From assembly GCA_029261235.1 (NCBI GenBank), contig JAJDBS010000165.1, positions 1 to 61,411 of the forward strand: 61,411 bases of DNA. Direction: 5' to 3'. Of the stretch, positions 35,943 through 44,791 are shown one piece after another. The notes beneath the pieces were generated by a model, which saw only the letters and a program-made list of their open reading frames with translations, searched no databases and was not told the DNA's origin. The translations under genes were made by a program, and so were the position numbers. The stretch comes from Nitrospirales bacterium. Lineage in GTDB: Bacteria; Nitrospirota; Nitrospiria; Nitrospirales; UBA8639. Every line of letters begins with the position of its first letter. Position 1 is the first letter of the stretch.

Positions 35943-36998
35943 TTATCGGACTACTTGCCCTTTCACCCCCGCACACAGTTGGATGACCAGATCATCTAAT
36001 ATCAACTTGGGTTGCGTCGCACGACCCCCTTTGAGTGCAGAGTCGGCATTCGCAAACACCGTCCATGCTTGACGGAGATGCGATTCTTCCCACCCGTGCA
36101 CCTGTTGCATAAACTCACGGGCCCGAAATGGCGGGATGCCAGCCTGTCGAGCGGCTTGGCTTTGATCCTTCCCTTCCCGTAGCATCACTCTCGCTTTCCA
36201 AATACGCCTCATTTGCCACAAAAACGCGCCTAGCATCCTCAAGGGTGCTTCACCTGTTTCCAAATTTTTCGCCACAATATCCAAAGCGCGCGCGTGATCT
36301 CCTCTGGCAACCGCTTCAGACCAATCAAATACCGAAATTCCAGGCAATTTGCCTCTAACCAGTTCGACGTCCTCTACCTTCACACATTGCCCGTTCGACA
36401 AATAGGCTGACAGTTTTTCCAATTCACGCTCAACCACATATAAACCTTCATTAGCCTGATCGCTCAACATCTCCAAGGCCTGCGCTTCTAACGGTAACCC
36501 CATATCACGTGCTTGCTGAGTCACCCACCTAGCGCGCTGACTTTCAATCAACGGCGCACAATCTACAACCACAGCTTGTTTTTTTAAGGTCTGCACCCAT
36601 TTTGTACGTCCGTCTAATTTTGGTGCAACAAAAACCAGCGTGGTCGATTCATTTGGACTTTTAAAATAGGGAATGAGTAACTCCCCATCGCGTGCGGACA
36701 GCTTGTCTGCCCATTTCACAAACAGCCGACGCCGAGACGAGAAAAATGAAACTTCCTCGGCCAACCCGAGAATTTCAGACGCACTTGTTTCATCGCCGTA
36801 CACCACATCAGCTTGAAACATGCTTGATGTCTCAACTGGCGTGGATCCGTTGGCTACATCATGATGCTCTTCATTCTGAGCCGCCAGCCTGAATAACTCG
36901 AGTACTTGATCGCGAAAAAACGGTTCCTCTCCAATAATCAGATAGAGTGGTGCCATTGACTGCGACTGTATCTGGCGCTGGAAATCTTGGACATTCAT
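35943..36998 (-). CDS. holA: DNA polymerase III subunit delta
   Basis: HolA is the delta subunit of the clamp loader, which opens the sliding clamp. The 351-residue length is typical. Family signatures include PLYLIIGEEPFFRDQVLELF at the N-terminus, a divergent AAA+ fold without a working Walker A, and the C-terminal collar region (RMLGAFLWQMRRIWKARVML). A TTG one codon upstream is an alternative start. lptE and leuS precede it on the same strand, an arrangement seen in many bacteria. Confidence 0.93.
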   Translation of the reverse strand: MNVQDFQRQIQSQSMAPLYLIIGEEPFFRDQVLELFRLAAQNEEHHDVANGSTPVETSSMFQADVVYGDETSASEILGLAEEVSFFSSRRRLFVKWADKLSARDGELLIPYFKSPNESTTLVFVAPKLDGRTKWVQTLKKQAVVVDCAPLIESQRARWVTQQARDMGLPLEAQALEMLSDQANEGLYVVERELEKLSAYLSNGQCVKVEDVELVRGKLPGISVFDWSEAVARGDHARALDIVAKNLETGEAPLRMLGAFLWQMRRIWKARVMLREGKDQSQAARQAGIPPFRAREFMQQVHGWEESHLRQAWTVFANADSALKGGRATQPKLILDDLVIQLCAGVKGQVVR

Positions 36999-37101
36999 CA
37001 ATCACTCGCCCTCCAAGCGCGAGCACATATGAAAAAATTATGACGACACTAAGCCATTAGGGAACGGCAGGCTGGAACCCGTTCACTCCACGAGAAGGAG
37101 A

Positions 37102-37776
37102 TCACTCAGCTTCTGAAGTAGAACCAGGCGATAACGCTTTCGTTTCAACGTCGAACTTACCTTGATCGCGCGCCGACAAGAACTGATCCGCAAGATCTTC
37201 TGCCACGCCCTGTCCGGCTTGCTCTAATGCTCGATCTTGTAGAACTCGGTTGAATTGAAGCCCACTGGCCGCCCCACTTGAACTCGCGGAAGCACCCACA
37301 AAAAATTCAGCTGAATTGGTGGTGGCTTGTGTCCAACGAATCTTCCCAGTTTTCCGATGCCTGATATTTACGACAACATTTACAGTAACCCGACTCTCCT
37401 GCGTTTGGGATTGGGAAAAAGCCACTGAAGGGAGTACCACCGAAACAATCGCGCCATCTAAAATAAAATCCGCCGAGAGATCATCTTCGACAATGCTGGC
37501 ACTCCCTGCTGATTGCAACGCTTGACGAAGATACCGCGTATACTTGAATTCTAAATTTGGTTCAAATGTATTGTTTCTCAACGTATGCAAGGCCATCTTG
37601 ACAGGCGGCCCTTCTGCCACACGCCCACCACCGATTGCCGGGCCTGGTCCCTCCACGGTGAACTGATACCCGCAAGCACCGACACCCAAACTCATCATCA
37701 GAACGAGAACCAACCATGTTGCCCGACTTCGCATGAAGCAAGAAGATTCGAATGCTTTGGTGTGGCTAAATGACAA
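37102..37776 (-). CDS. lptE: LPS-assembly lipoprotein LptE
   Basis: A 224-residue lipoprotein with a signal peptide and lipobox ending in VGACGYQF, the usual CGY start of mature LptE. The middle region (MALHTLRNNTFEPNLEF, then VEDDLSADFILDGAIVSV) matches the family pattern, although sequence conservation is low. LptE plugs the LptD barrel and helps deliver LPS to the outer leaflet. Its 5' end overlaps the leuS stop by 11 bases, which implies coupled translation, and holA follows about 100 bases later. Confidence 0.9.
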   Translation of the reverse strand: MSFSHTKAFESSCFMRSRATWLVLVLMMSLGVGACGYQFTVEGPGPAIGGGRVAEGPPVKMALHTLRNNTFEPNLEFKYTRYLRQALQSAGSASIVEDDLSADFILDGAIVSVVLPSVAFSQSQTQESRVTVNVVVNIRHRKTGKIRWTQATTNSAEFFVGASASSSGAASGLQFNRVLQDRALEQAGQGVAEDLADQFLSARDQGKFDVETKALSPGSTSEAE

Positions 37777-40396
37777 AATTCACCATTTTCTGTTCGACGT
37801 ATATCACTTTGCGAGCCGTCTTACCTTGCAACCATTCCTGAAGCTTGTCATCGCCCTGCGCTGTGGCAATAATCTGATCCTTCGTTGTGCCCGCCTGCAC
37901 GATTATTTTACTTCGCAACTTTCCATTCACCTGAATCGGAATCGTCCATTCGTCACTCACCACTAAGTCGGGATTAAAAACTGGCCATGGTTGTCGTGCA
38001 ATACTAGTGGCGTGACCTGTCATTTCCCACAACTCCTCAGCAATATGCGGAGCAAAAGGCCCTAGAAGGAGCAGCAAGCATTCTATAGCCGATCGCCACC
38101 CAGCACGTTCATCTACTGACAACCCTTCCAATGGAGAGTCTTTCATCAATTTATACAGCTGGTTCACCAACTCCATCAGAGACGCAATCGCCGTGTTGAA
38201 TTGAAAGTCTCTGTCGAGATCGTGAGTGACTTTTTGAATAGTTTGATGAGTGGCTCGCTGCACCGCTACTAAAAGCGCTGTAGACGCTGAGCCAGAGGTG
38301 CTCTGCACTTCTTCAAACACAGCGCGCTGCTCCTGTACGAGACGCCACACGCGATGAAGAAACCGGCTACAGCCCTCTACGCCAGTATCACTCCATTCAA
38401 GATCTTTCTCTGGTGGAGCAGCAAAAAGTGAAAACAGACGTGCAGTGTCGGCGCCATATCGATCACACAACTCTTCCGGTGAGGCGATATTTTTTTTGGA
38501 CTTTGACATTTTCTCTGTCCGCCCAATCACGATCACCCTTTCACATTGGGTGCATAGGCGTTGTCCATCAACTTTTTTTGTGTCTGAGGGAAGGACCCAC
38601 CGATGTTCTTCACACCAATATGTTTCCTTGGTCACCATCCCCTGTGTGAGTAAGTGGACAAAGGGCTCATCCACAGTCGTCAGGCCCAAGTCTCGTAAGA
38701 CTTTCGTGAAAAATCTCGCATAGAGCAAATGTAAGACGGCATGCTCTATACCACCGACATATTGATCCACCGCCATCCAATGTTTGGCCGCGTCTGGATT
38801 CACCGGTTGCTGCGTGTCTTTCGGAGAACAGTAACGGAGAAAATACCAAGAGGAATCGACAAAAGTATCCATGGTATCTGATTCGCGACGAGCCGTTCCC
38901 CCACACGTCGGACACGTCACCTTCGCGAAGGAGGGCGAATCTTTAAGCGGAGATCCGCCTTTCCCCGTAAACGGTACATCTTCGGGTAAGAGAACGGGTA
39001 GTTGATCTTCTGGAACAGAAACGATACCGCATTGATCGCAATACAACATCGGAATCGGTGTTCCCCAATAGCGTTGTCGAGCCATCCCCCAATCCCGCAA
39101 CCGAAAATTGACAGTGCGTTTCCCCCAGCCCTGCGTTTCAACATGTTCGCCAATGGCTTGCTTCCCATCAGAGACAGATCTGCCTGAAAACGTGCCAGAA
39201 TTCACAAGGGCACCAGCTTCGACTTGCGCTTCATAGGCAGCCTCTAACGCATCAGGCACAAGCGTCCCTTCAGGGTTTTGAATAACCAGTCGAATCGGAA
39301 TGGTGTATTGATTGGCAAATTCAAAATCACGTTGATCATGCGCAGGAACGGCCATAATCGCTCCAGTGCCATATTCATACAACACGAAATTCGCCACCCA
39401 AATGGGGATATGTTCTTGCGTGAATGGATTAATGGCATAAGCCCCCGTGAAAACCCCTTCCTTCTCTCGGTCCGCCGCCGTTCGAGTGGCTTTGTCCAGT
39501 CGCGAAACACGCGCAACAAATTGTCGCACAGCGTCTGCCTCCGGTCGTCCCGCAATAAGCTGTTCAACCAGAGGCGATTCAGGAGCAAGACTCATAAAGG
39601 TTGCCCCATGAATGGTATCCGGGCGTGTGGTAAAAATTCGGATAGCCGTTACGTCCTCACGAGCATCAACCACCGGGAAATCAATTTCCACTCCCTCGCT
39701 GCGACCAATCCAATGGCGCTGCATCGCCAGCACGCGTGCAGGCCAACTCGTCAACTGATCACAACCATCTAACAATTCTTGAGCATACTGTGTAATCCGA
39801 AAAAACCACTGTTCTAATTCTTTTTGAATGACGACCGATTCACATCGCCAGCACACACCCCCGTCTTTTCCTTCATGTGCCAACACTTGTTCATTGGCCA
39901 GCACTGTTTCACAAGAAGGGCACCAATTGACAGCAGATCGCTTACGGTAGGCCAATCCCCTATCCACCATTTTGAGAAAGATCCACTGACTCCATCGATA
40001 ATAGTCAGGTTGAGACGTATTGACCTCACGATCCCAGTCATACGACAAACCCATTCGTCGCAATTGTTGTTTCATGTACGCAACATTTTCTTGCGTCCAG
40101 ACATTGGGATGCACGCCCTTCTCAATAGCTGCATTTTCAGCAGGGAGGCCAAACGCATCCCATCCCATGGGATGCAACACATGGAATCCACGCATCGTTT
40201 TATACCGAGCCACCACATCGCCAATGGCATACACCCGTACATGTCCCATGTGAATCCGTCCTGACGGATACGGAAACATTTCCAAACAATAATATTTGGG
40301 CGTGGTCGCATCCTCCTTGATCTGAAAGAGGCCAGTCTGTTCCCAATGGGACTGCCATTTTGACTCTACAGCTTGATGATCGTACGTCTGCGCCAT
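37766..40396 (-). CDS. leuS: Leucyl-tRNA synthetase
   Basis: An 876-residue class I synthetase that charges tRNA-Leu. The HIGH-type motif is in YPSGRIHMGHVRVYAIGD and the KMSKS motif is in RTEKMSKSKKN. The CP1 editing domain lies about residues 225-420 (TTRPDTIHGATFMSLAPE), and zinc-site cysteines are visible (CWRCE, CPTCGG). The length and layout are those of the bacterial type. A 232-base leader with a hairpin and a candidate promoter precedes it, and lptE follows with an 11-base overlap. Confidence 0.97.
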   Translation of the reverse strand: MAQTYDHQAVESKWQSHWEQTGLFQIKEDATTPKYYCLEMFPYPSGRIHMGHVRVYAIGDVVARYKTMRGFHVLHPMGWDAFGLPAENAAIEKGVHPNVWTQENVAYMKQQLRRMGLSYDWDREVNTSQPDYYRWSQWIFLKMVDRGLAYRKRSAVNWCPSCETVLANEQVLAHEGKDGGVCWRCESVVIQKELEQWFFRITQYAQELLDGCDQLTSWPARVLAMQRHWIGRSEGVEIDFPVVDAREDVTAIRIFTTRPDTIHGATFMSLAPESPLVEQLIAGRPEADAVRQFVARVSRLDKATRTAADREKEGVFTGAYAINPFTQEHIPIWVANFVLYEYGTGAIMAVPAHDQRDFEFANQYTIPIRLVIQNPEGTLVPDALEAAYEAQVEAGALVNSGTFSGRSVSDGKQAIGEHVETQGWGKRTVNFRLRDWGMARQRYWGTPIPMLYCDQCGIVSVPEDQLPVLLPEDVPFTGKGGSPLKDSPSFAKVTCPTCGGTARRESDTMDTFVDSSWYFLRYCSPKDTQQPVNPDAAKHWMAVDQYVGGIEHAVLHLLYARFFTKVLRDLGLTTVDEPFVHLLTQGMVTKETYWCEEHRWVLPSDTKKVDGQRLCTQCERVIVIGRTEKMSKSKKNIASPEELCDRYGADTARLFSLFAAPPEKDLEWSDTGVEGCSRFLHRVWRLVQEQRAVFEEVQSTSGSASTALLVAVQRATHQTIQKVTHDLDRDFQFNTAIASLMELVNQLYKLMKDSPLEGLSVDERAGWRSAIECLLLLLGPFAPHIAEELWEMTGHATSIARQPWPVFNPDLVVSDEWTIPIQVNGKLRSKIIVQAGTTKDQIIATAQGDDKLQEWLQGKTARKVIYVEQKMVNFVI

Positions 40397-40447
40397 GATG
40401 AAACCTTATGGAATTATGAGGGGAAAATTATCCTGTCGATTGTCGTG

Positions 40448-40541
40448 TTAGGGAAGAGAAAGAAAGAGGCCCTATCAGCACAATTGCTTCCCTAAACACA
40501 TGTGTAAGAATTTAGCATAGAGGGACCGACCCGACAAGCAA
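40448..40541 (-). promoter_or_regulatory. leuS promoter and leader hairpin
   Basis: On the minus strand TTGCTT (40541-40536) and TATGCT (40519-40514) are 16 bases apart and make a plausible promoter. Downstream, TTAGGGAAG (40495-40487) and CTTCCCTAA (40456-40448) can pair as a perfect 9-bp stem. There is no T-box signature or U-run, so any regulatory role is a guess. Confidence 0.35.
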
Positions 40542-40628
40542 ATTGCAGGGATACACACGATCAAAGATACTGTAAATATCGACTACGTCAGAATAAGGAA
40601 AAGTGTAGAAAGAAGGGTGTGGCTACGC

Positions 40629-40856
40629 TTAACGAGACTTGACGGCAACCGGCGCTGGAGGGCGGGCAGACGATCCTGAAATAGCCCCAACAATTTCTCG
40701 ATGAACTTCCTGCTGTTGACGATGGCTCTCAATAATAGGATCAATAATTTCACCACACATCATGCACCGCCATCCTGGCATCCAAATCTCACCACTTGTG
40801 GCCATATCCACAAAGTGGTCAACAATCATCGTTCCCTGACAGCGCGGACATTCCAT
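40629..40856 (-). CDS. Small zinc-ribbon protein
   Basis: A 75-residue protein with two paired cysteine knuckles, CPRCQG at residues 3-8 and CMMCGE near residue 32, consistent with a zinc ribbon. The helical C-terminus is rich in glutamine and histidine. GGAG lies about nine bases ahead of the ATG. It is probably a nucleic-acid or protein-binding accessory factor; no specific role can be given. Confidence 0.75.
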   Translation of the reverse strand: MECPRCQGTMIVDHFVDMATSGEIWMPGWRCMMCGEIIDPIIESHRQQQEVHREIVGAISGSSARPPAPVAVKSR

Positions 40857-41000
40857 ACCAAGTCATCTCCAGAAAAAAGGTTGTGATTAATAAATCGGCT
40901 GTTCACAAAAAAGCTTAAGGGGAACTTTGTCCAATAGGAGGAGAAAAAATCAAATCCGCATGTGGCTTTACCCCCATACGTCGTTGGAACTCCTTACTTT

Positions 41001-42749
41001 TCACGCCGTACTTATGAATGCTTGGCTGCGGAGCTTGCGGTGATAGGTGATAGCGAAACGATGGGCTTCGTCTCGAATAGTTTGCACGAGACGAGTAGCG
41101 GGAGATTTGAGCGGTAAAACAATTGGAGTTCGGTGGCCGGGAAGATAGATGCGTTCGTCCTTTGCGCCTTTCGCTTTGGCTAATCCGCAAACCACGATCT
41201 TCGACAAGCCGAGGTCCGACATCGCCTCCATGGCCGCACCTAATTGACCAATGCCGCCATCAATCACAATGAGATCTGGCATTGGCAATATCTTCTTAAC
41301 CTTAGTGGCCAAGGTACCCCCATATCGGCGTTTTACCACCTCATGCATGCTCGCAAAATCATTAGCGCCCTCCACTGTCTTAATTCGAAACCGACGGTAA
41401 TCGCTTTTTTTCATGCGGCCATTCTCCCAGACCACCATCGACGCCACCGATTGCGCACCCATGGTATTGGAGATATCAAAGCATTCAATACGATAAGGCA
41501 GTACAGCTAGACCCAACAATTCTAGCAATTCTTGTAGTGCTTCTCGTGATTCATCTTGCAGACGCAAGTGCTCATTCAACGCAGCGGTAGAATTTTCTTG
41601 CGCGAGTTGCTGCAATTGATGCTTGGCTCCTCGTTCAGGGACCAACAGACGAACAGCCTCGCCTTTTTTCTGCGACAACCACTGTTGCATCAATTGTTGG
41701 TCTTCAATCTTGACCGGCAATAGAATCTCTTTCGGCGGCAGAATGGCTTTATCGTAAAACTGCTCGAGGGTCGTCCGAACCAGCTCTTCATCTGAAACCC
41801 CACCCGCATCTGGCCAGAAGAAATCACGTCGGCCAATCAATAGCCCACCGCGCACAAACAAGAGCTGCACATCGACTCCGGCTCCAGCCCTGGCGAGGCC
41901 CAGTACATCCTGATCGATTGGACCAATTTGCGCGACTCGTTGTTTCTCAAGTGTCCTCTCAATTTTGACAATACGATCCCGCAGACGGGCCGCATCCTCA
42001 AACGCCTCCTGCTCGGCTAAGGCATGCATGTCATCTCGAAGTGACGTCAATAACTCTTGATCTCGCCCTTCTAAGAACCACCGCACTTGGGACACAATTC
42101 GATGATAGTCTTCTTTCGTTTGGTTGCCAGTACAAGGTGCCATGCAGCGCTTAATTTCAAATTCCAGGCAGGCTCGATCAGCTGTGCCATTAATCTCAAT
42201 AGTACAGGTGGCTAAAGGAAAGACTTTCCGTATCACTCTCAAGGTCTCCCGCATGGCACCGGTTGGGACGTATGGGCCAAAGTACAAAGCCTTGTCGTTT
42301 TTCACCCCTCGTACAATGGACAGTCGCGGAAAATCGTCGTGAATTGGCAGTCGAAGATAGGGATATTGTTTGTCATCCCGCAGGACAACATTAAAGCGCG
42401 GATGATGCCGCTTGATGAGGTTACTTTCTAGCAGCAAGGCTTCCAGCTCTGATTTCGTAATGATCGTCTCCAAATCCACAGCATGCGCCACGAGTGCCCG
42501 GATCTTCGGACTTAAGTCAGCCCCTTTTTGAAAATAGGAACGCACGCGGTCTGCCAACACGGCCGCTTTTCCAATATAAATGATGCCATCTGAATGATCT
42601 TTAAACAGATACACACCTGGTTGCTTGGGAAGATTCCTAAGCTTCCCTGCCAGGTGTTCACTCAGCGATTCGCGGTCCGCTTCCTCGCGGTTGGAAGATA
42701 GGCTAGGTGAATTTCTCATAGGAGCAACTTTATCGAGCAGATCACACAA
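41001..42749 (-). CDS. uvrC: Excinuclease ABC subunit C
   Basis: UvrC makes the two incisions in nucleotide excision repair. The N-terminal GIY-YIG nuclease domain starts at LRNLPKQPGVYLFKDHSDG with GIIYIGKA following. A UvrB-interacting UVR motif appears near residues 215-250, and the RNase H-like C-terminal nuclease has the family stretch PDLIVIDGGIGQL. At 582 residues it is slightly short, because the final HhH region is reduced to a short tail ending at ISTA. The start is uncertain: TTG at 42749 overlaps the glyoxalase stop by eight bases; ATG at 42719 is an alternative. Confidence 0.94.
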   Translation of the reverse strand: MCDLLDKVAPMRNSPSLSSNREEADRESLSEHLAGKLRNLPKQPGVYLFKDHSDGIIYIGKAAVLADRVRSYFQKGADLSPKIRALVAHAVDLETIITKSELEALLLESNLIKRHHPRFNVVLRDDKQYPYLRLPIHDDFPRLSIVRGVKNDKALYFGPYVPTGAMRETLRVIRKVFPLATCTIEINGTADRACLEFEIKRCMAPCTGNQTKEDYHRIVSQVRWFLEGRDQELLTSLRDDMHALAEQEAFEDAARLRDRIVKIERTLEKQRVAQIGPIDQDVLGLARAGAGVDVQLLFVRGGLLIGRRDFFWPDAGGVSDEELVRTTLEQFYDKAILPPKEILLPVKIEDQQLMQQWLSQKKGEAVRLLVPERGAKHQLQQLAQENSTAALNEHLRLQDESREALQELLELLGLAVLPYRIECFDISNTMGAQSVASMVVWENGRMKKSDYRRFRIKTVEGANDFASMHEVVKRRYGGTLATKVKKILPMPDLIVIDGGIGQLGAAMEAMSDLGLSKIVVCGLAKAKGAKDERIYLPGHRTPIVLPLKSPATRLVQTIRDEAHRFAITYHRKLRSQAFISTA

Positions 42750-43140
42750 TCATGCGGCCTGGAGCTCGTTGAATCAATTCAATTTCATACCCATCAGGGG
42801 CATCAATAAAAACAAACTGGCTACCGGAGGAGGACTGTGTCGGACCATCCGTGATCGGCACGCCTTTGGCTTGTAATTCTCGAATGGTCTCATCCAAATT
42901 TTCCACTTCAAACGCTAAGTGCACGAGATCTTCTTGGACGGTCACGGGGCCACTTGTTGGGAAGCTACAGAGCTCAATCAATTCTTCACTATTGGGCACC
43001 GAAAGGAAGGCCAGATGGGATCCTCTGGGCGAGACCTTTTGCTCCAGCACTTCCAAGCCCAAGACTTCACGATAAAATCGTAAGGTTTGGTCCATGTCAC
43101 TGACACGCATTCGCGTATGTAAGAGTTTTTTAACTTTCAT
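42742..43140 (-). CDS. Glyoxalase I-like VOC family protein
   Basis: A 132-residue protein of the vicinal-oxygen-chelate superfamily, similar to lactoylglutathione lyase. Paired beta-alpha-beta-beta-beta modules are visible: HTRMRVSDMDQTLRFYREVL in the first half, and LVHLAFEVENLDETIRELQ in the second. Metal-ligand candidates are His8, Glu56, His74 and Glu122, the usual His/Glu set. GGAGA lies upstream of the ATG. It overlaps uvrC by eight bases. Methylglyoxal detoxification is likely but not proven. Confidence 0.88.
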   Translation of the reverse strand: MKVKKLLHTRMRVSDMDQTLRFYREVLGLEVLEQKVSPRGSHLAFLSVPNSEELIELCSFPTSGPVTVQEDLVHLAFEVENLDETIRELQAKGVPITDGPTQSSSGSQFVFIDAPDGYEIELIQRAPGRMIV

Positions 43141-43337
43141 CTGAAGGTCTCCATACTTAATTTACTGTTTCTTTAAAGGAACGGGGAGCCTAGCCATCTG
43201 ATCTCCGCCATATCCCGAGACATTCGCATGCACTTTTCTTAGGTATTGTTGGCCAACTTTGCTATATTCCCACACATTCCGTAAACTTGACCCGTTTTTT
43301 TAACTCTTCAACCATGCCTCAACCTCATGGAGGAGAC

Positions 43338-44711
43338 GTGACAACTCAACAGTCGCAACGATTTCTTTTCTCACTTCTCATTTCTTTTCTCGTTCTTCAT
43401 GCTTTTCCTCAGAGCGTCTTGGCGGATGGGTTTCGAGTATTAGACCAAAGCGCAGCAGCGACGGGGCAAGGAGCGGCCGTGTCGGCTCAGGCCGATGATG
43501 CTGCCGCAGTCCATTATAACCCAGCAGGCCTGACACAGTTGAGGGGCATCCATCTTTCAACCGGAACTCTGATCATCGGAGGTCACACCACGTTCAAAAG
43601 TGACTCAGGCGCCACCGTCAGAGGTGATTTAGGGAAAGGCTTTGCGAATCCACCTCCCAGTACATTCTTTTTGACGGCCGACCTTCCGTCGCTTGGCTTG
43701 CCTCAACTTCCAAATTGGCGTGTTGGTTTCGGCATGAACTCTCCTTTTGCACTTGAGGCCAATTACCCCGACAATAGCGCTATTTCACCTGTGGCAACCA
43801 GCGCAGCTCTACCCTTGCTCAACTTCAAACCCACGCTTGCCTATAAAGTCAACACGTATGTGTCTATTGGTGCAGGGCTCGATATTTATACCTTCTCAAG
43901 TCTAGTCGGCGAAGGTCATGCGGAGGTTCGGCAAACAGCTGCAACTGGCAATGCATTTGGAATTCCAGCCGGAACGAGCATTGAAGTCAATGGGAAAGAT
44001 ACCGCCTTAGGATTTAATGCCAGTCTTCTCTGGACTCCGCTCAGAAATTCGGAGGACAAACCTCTCGTCAATCTCGGGTTTGTCTATCGGCATGGGGTTG
44101 ATCTGAATCTCAAAGGGGATTTTATTGTCGGGGGAACAAAGCTTGCTACGGCGAAATCCACCCTTGAACTTCCCAATGTCTATACCTGGGCCATCGCTGG
44201 CTGGCCCATACGGAATAGCGAACGAGAATGGAAGGTTGAAATCGACGTGGAATTCGCTGATTGGTCAGACTTTGGGAATCTCAACGTACAACTTTCTAAT
44301 GGAGCAACCATTCCCCAACGCCGCAACCGTGATGATGCATGGATCATCATGATAGGAACTGAATATACTGAAATCTCCCCAGACTTCCTCCCTGATTGGG
44401 ATATATCTCTCCGAGGCGGGTATGTCCGATCAGGAACCCCCGTACCTGAGCGGACGGTAGAGCCCTCCAATCCTGATAGCGTCTTTAATGCCTTCTCGGT
44501 GGGCTTAGGATTTCATTGCCGTGGAAAGGGAAATTTCTTGGGATTTATTCCATGCACCGCCTTTGGAACAAAATCTCTTGGATTGGATCTCGCCTATCAA
44601 GCGGTGCTGTACCAAGCTCGTGGCGTGAACAACAACCAGCAACCAATACTCAATGGAGAGTGGGATACTATTTTCAAGGTAGGTGCCATATCGCTCAACG
44701 CTGAGTTTTAA
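43338..44711 (+). CDS. FadL/TodX-type outer membrane channel
   Basis: A 457-residue outer membrane protein of the OMPP1/FadL/TodX family, which admits hydrophobic molecules such as fatty acids and hydrocarbons. The GTG at 43338 is chosen because GGAGGAG sits just upstream; this gives a clean signal peptide ending in VLADG. The mature N-terminal hatch motif GFRVLDQSAAATGQG and the downstream NPAGLTQL box are typical. Many alternating strands follow, and the chain ends in an aromatic ISLNAEF. It is divergent from the glyoxalase gene. The substrate is unknown. Confidence 0.9.
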   Translation: MTTQQSQRFLFSLLISFLVLHAFPQSVLADGFRVLDQSAAATGQGAAVSAQADDAAAVHYNPAGLTQLRGIHLSTGTLIIGGHTTFKSDSGATVRGDLGKGFANPPPSTFFLTADLPSLGLPQLPNWRVGFGMNSPFALEANYPDNSAISPVATSAALPLLNFKPTLAYKVNTYVSIGAGLDIYTFSSLVGEGHAEVRQTAATGNAFGIPAGTSIEVNGKDTALGFNASLLWTPLRNSEDKPLVNLGFVYRHGVDLNLKGDFIVGGTKLATAKSTLELPNVYTWAIAGWPIRNSEREWKVEIDVEFADWSDFGNLNVQLSNGATIPQRRNRDDAWIIMIGTEYTEISPDFLPDWDISLRGGYVRSGTPVPERTVEPSNPDSVFNAFSVGLGFHCRGKGNFLGFIPCTAFGTKSLGLDLAYQAVLYQARGVNNNQQPILNGEWDTIFKVGAISLNAEF

Positions 44712-44791
44712 CCCCCTTATCTCCAAGAAATTCCTACCCGACTTCACCATTCTAGGCTTTTCGAGTACAGTGCCTTAATCAAGGCCCTGTC

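Noticed and set aside
40397-40628. T-box riboswitch ahead of leuS
   Set aside because: No T-box bulge sequence, specifier stem or antiterminator/terminator pair was found.
40915-41190. 91-residue minus-strand frame at the uvrC 3' end
   Set aside because: It overlaps the conserved C-terminal nuclease of UvrC in another frame and is basic and low in structure.
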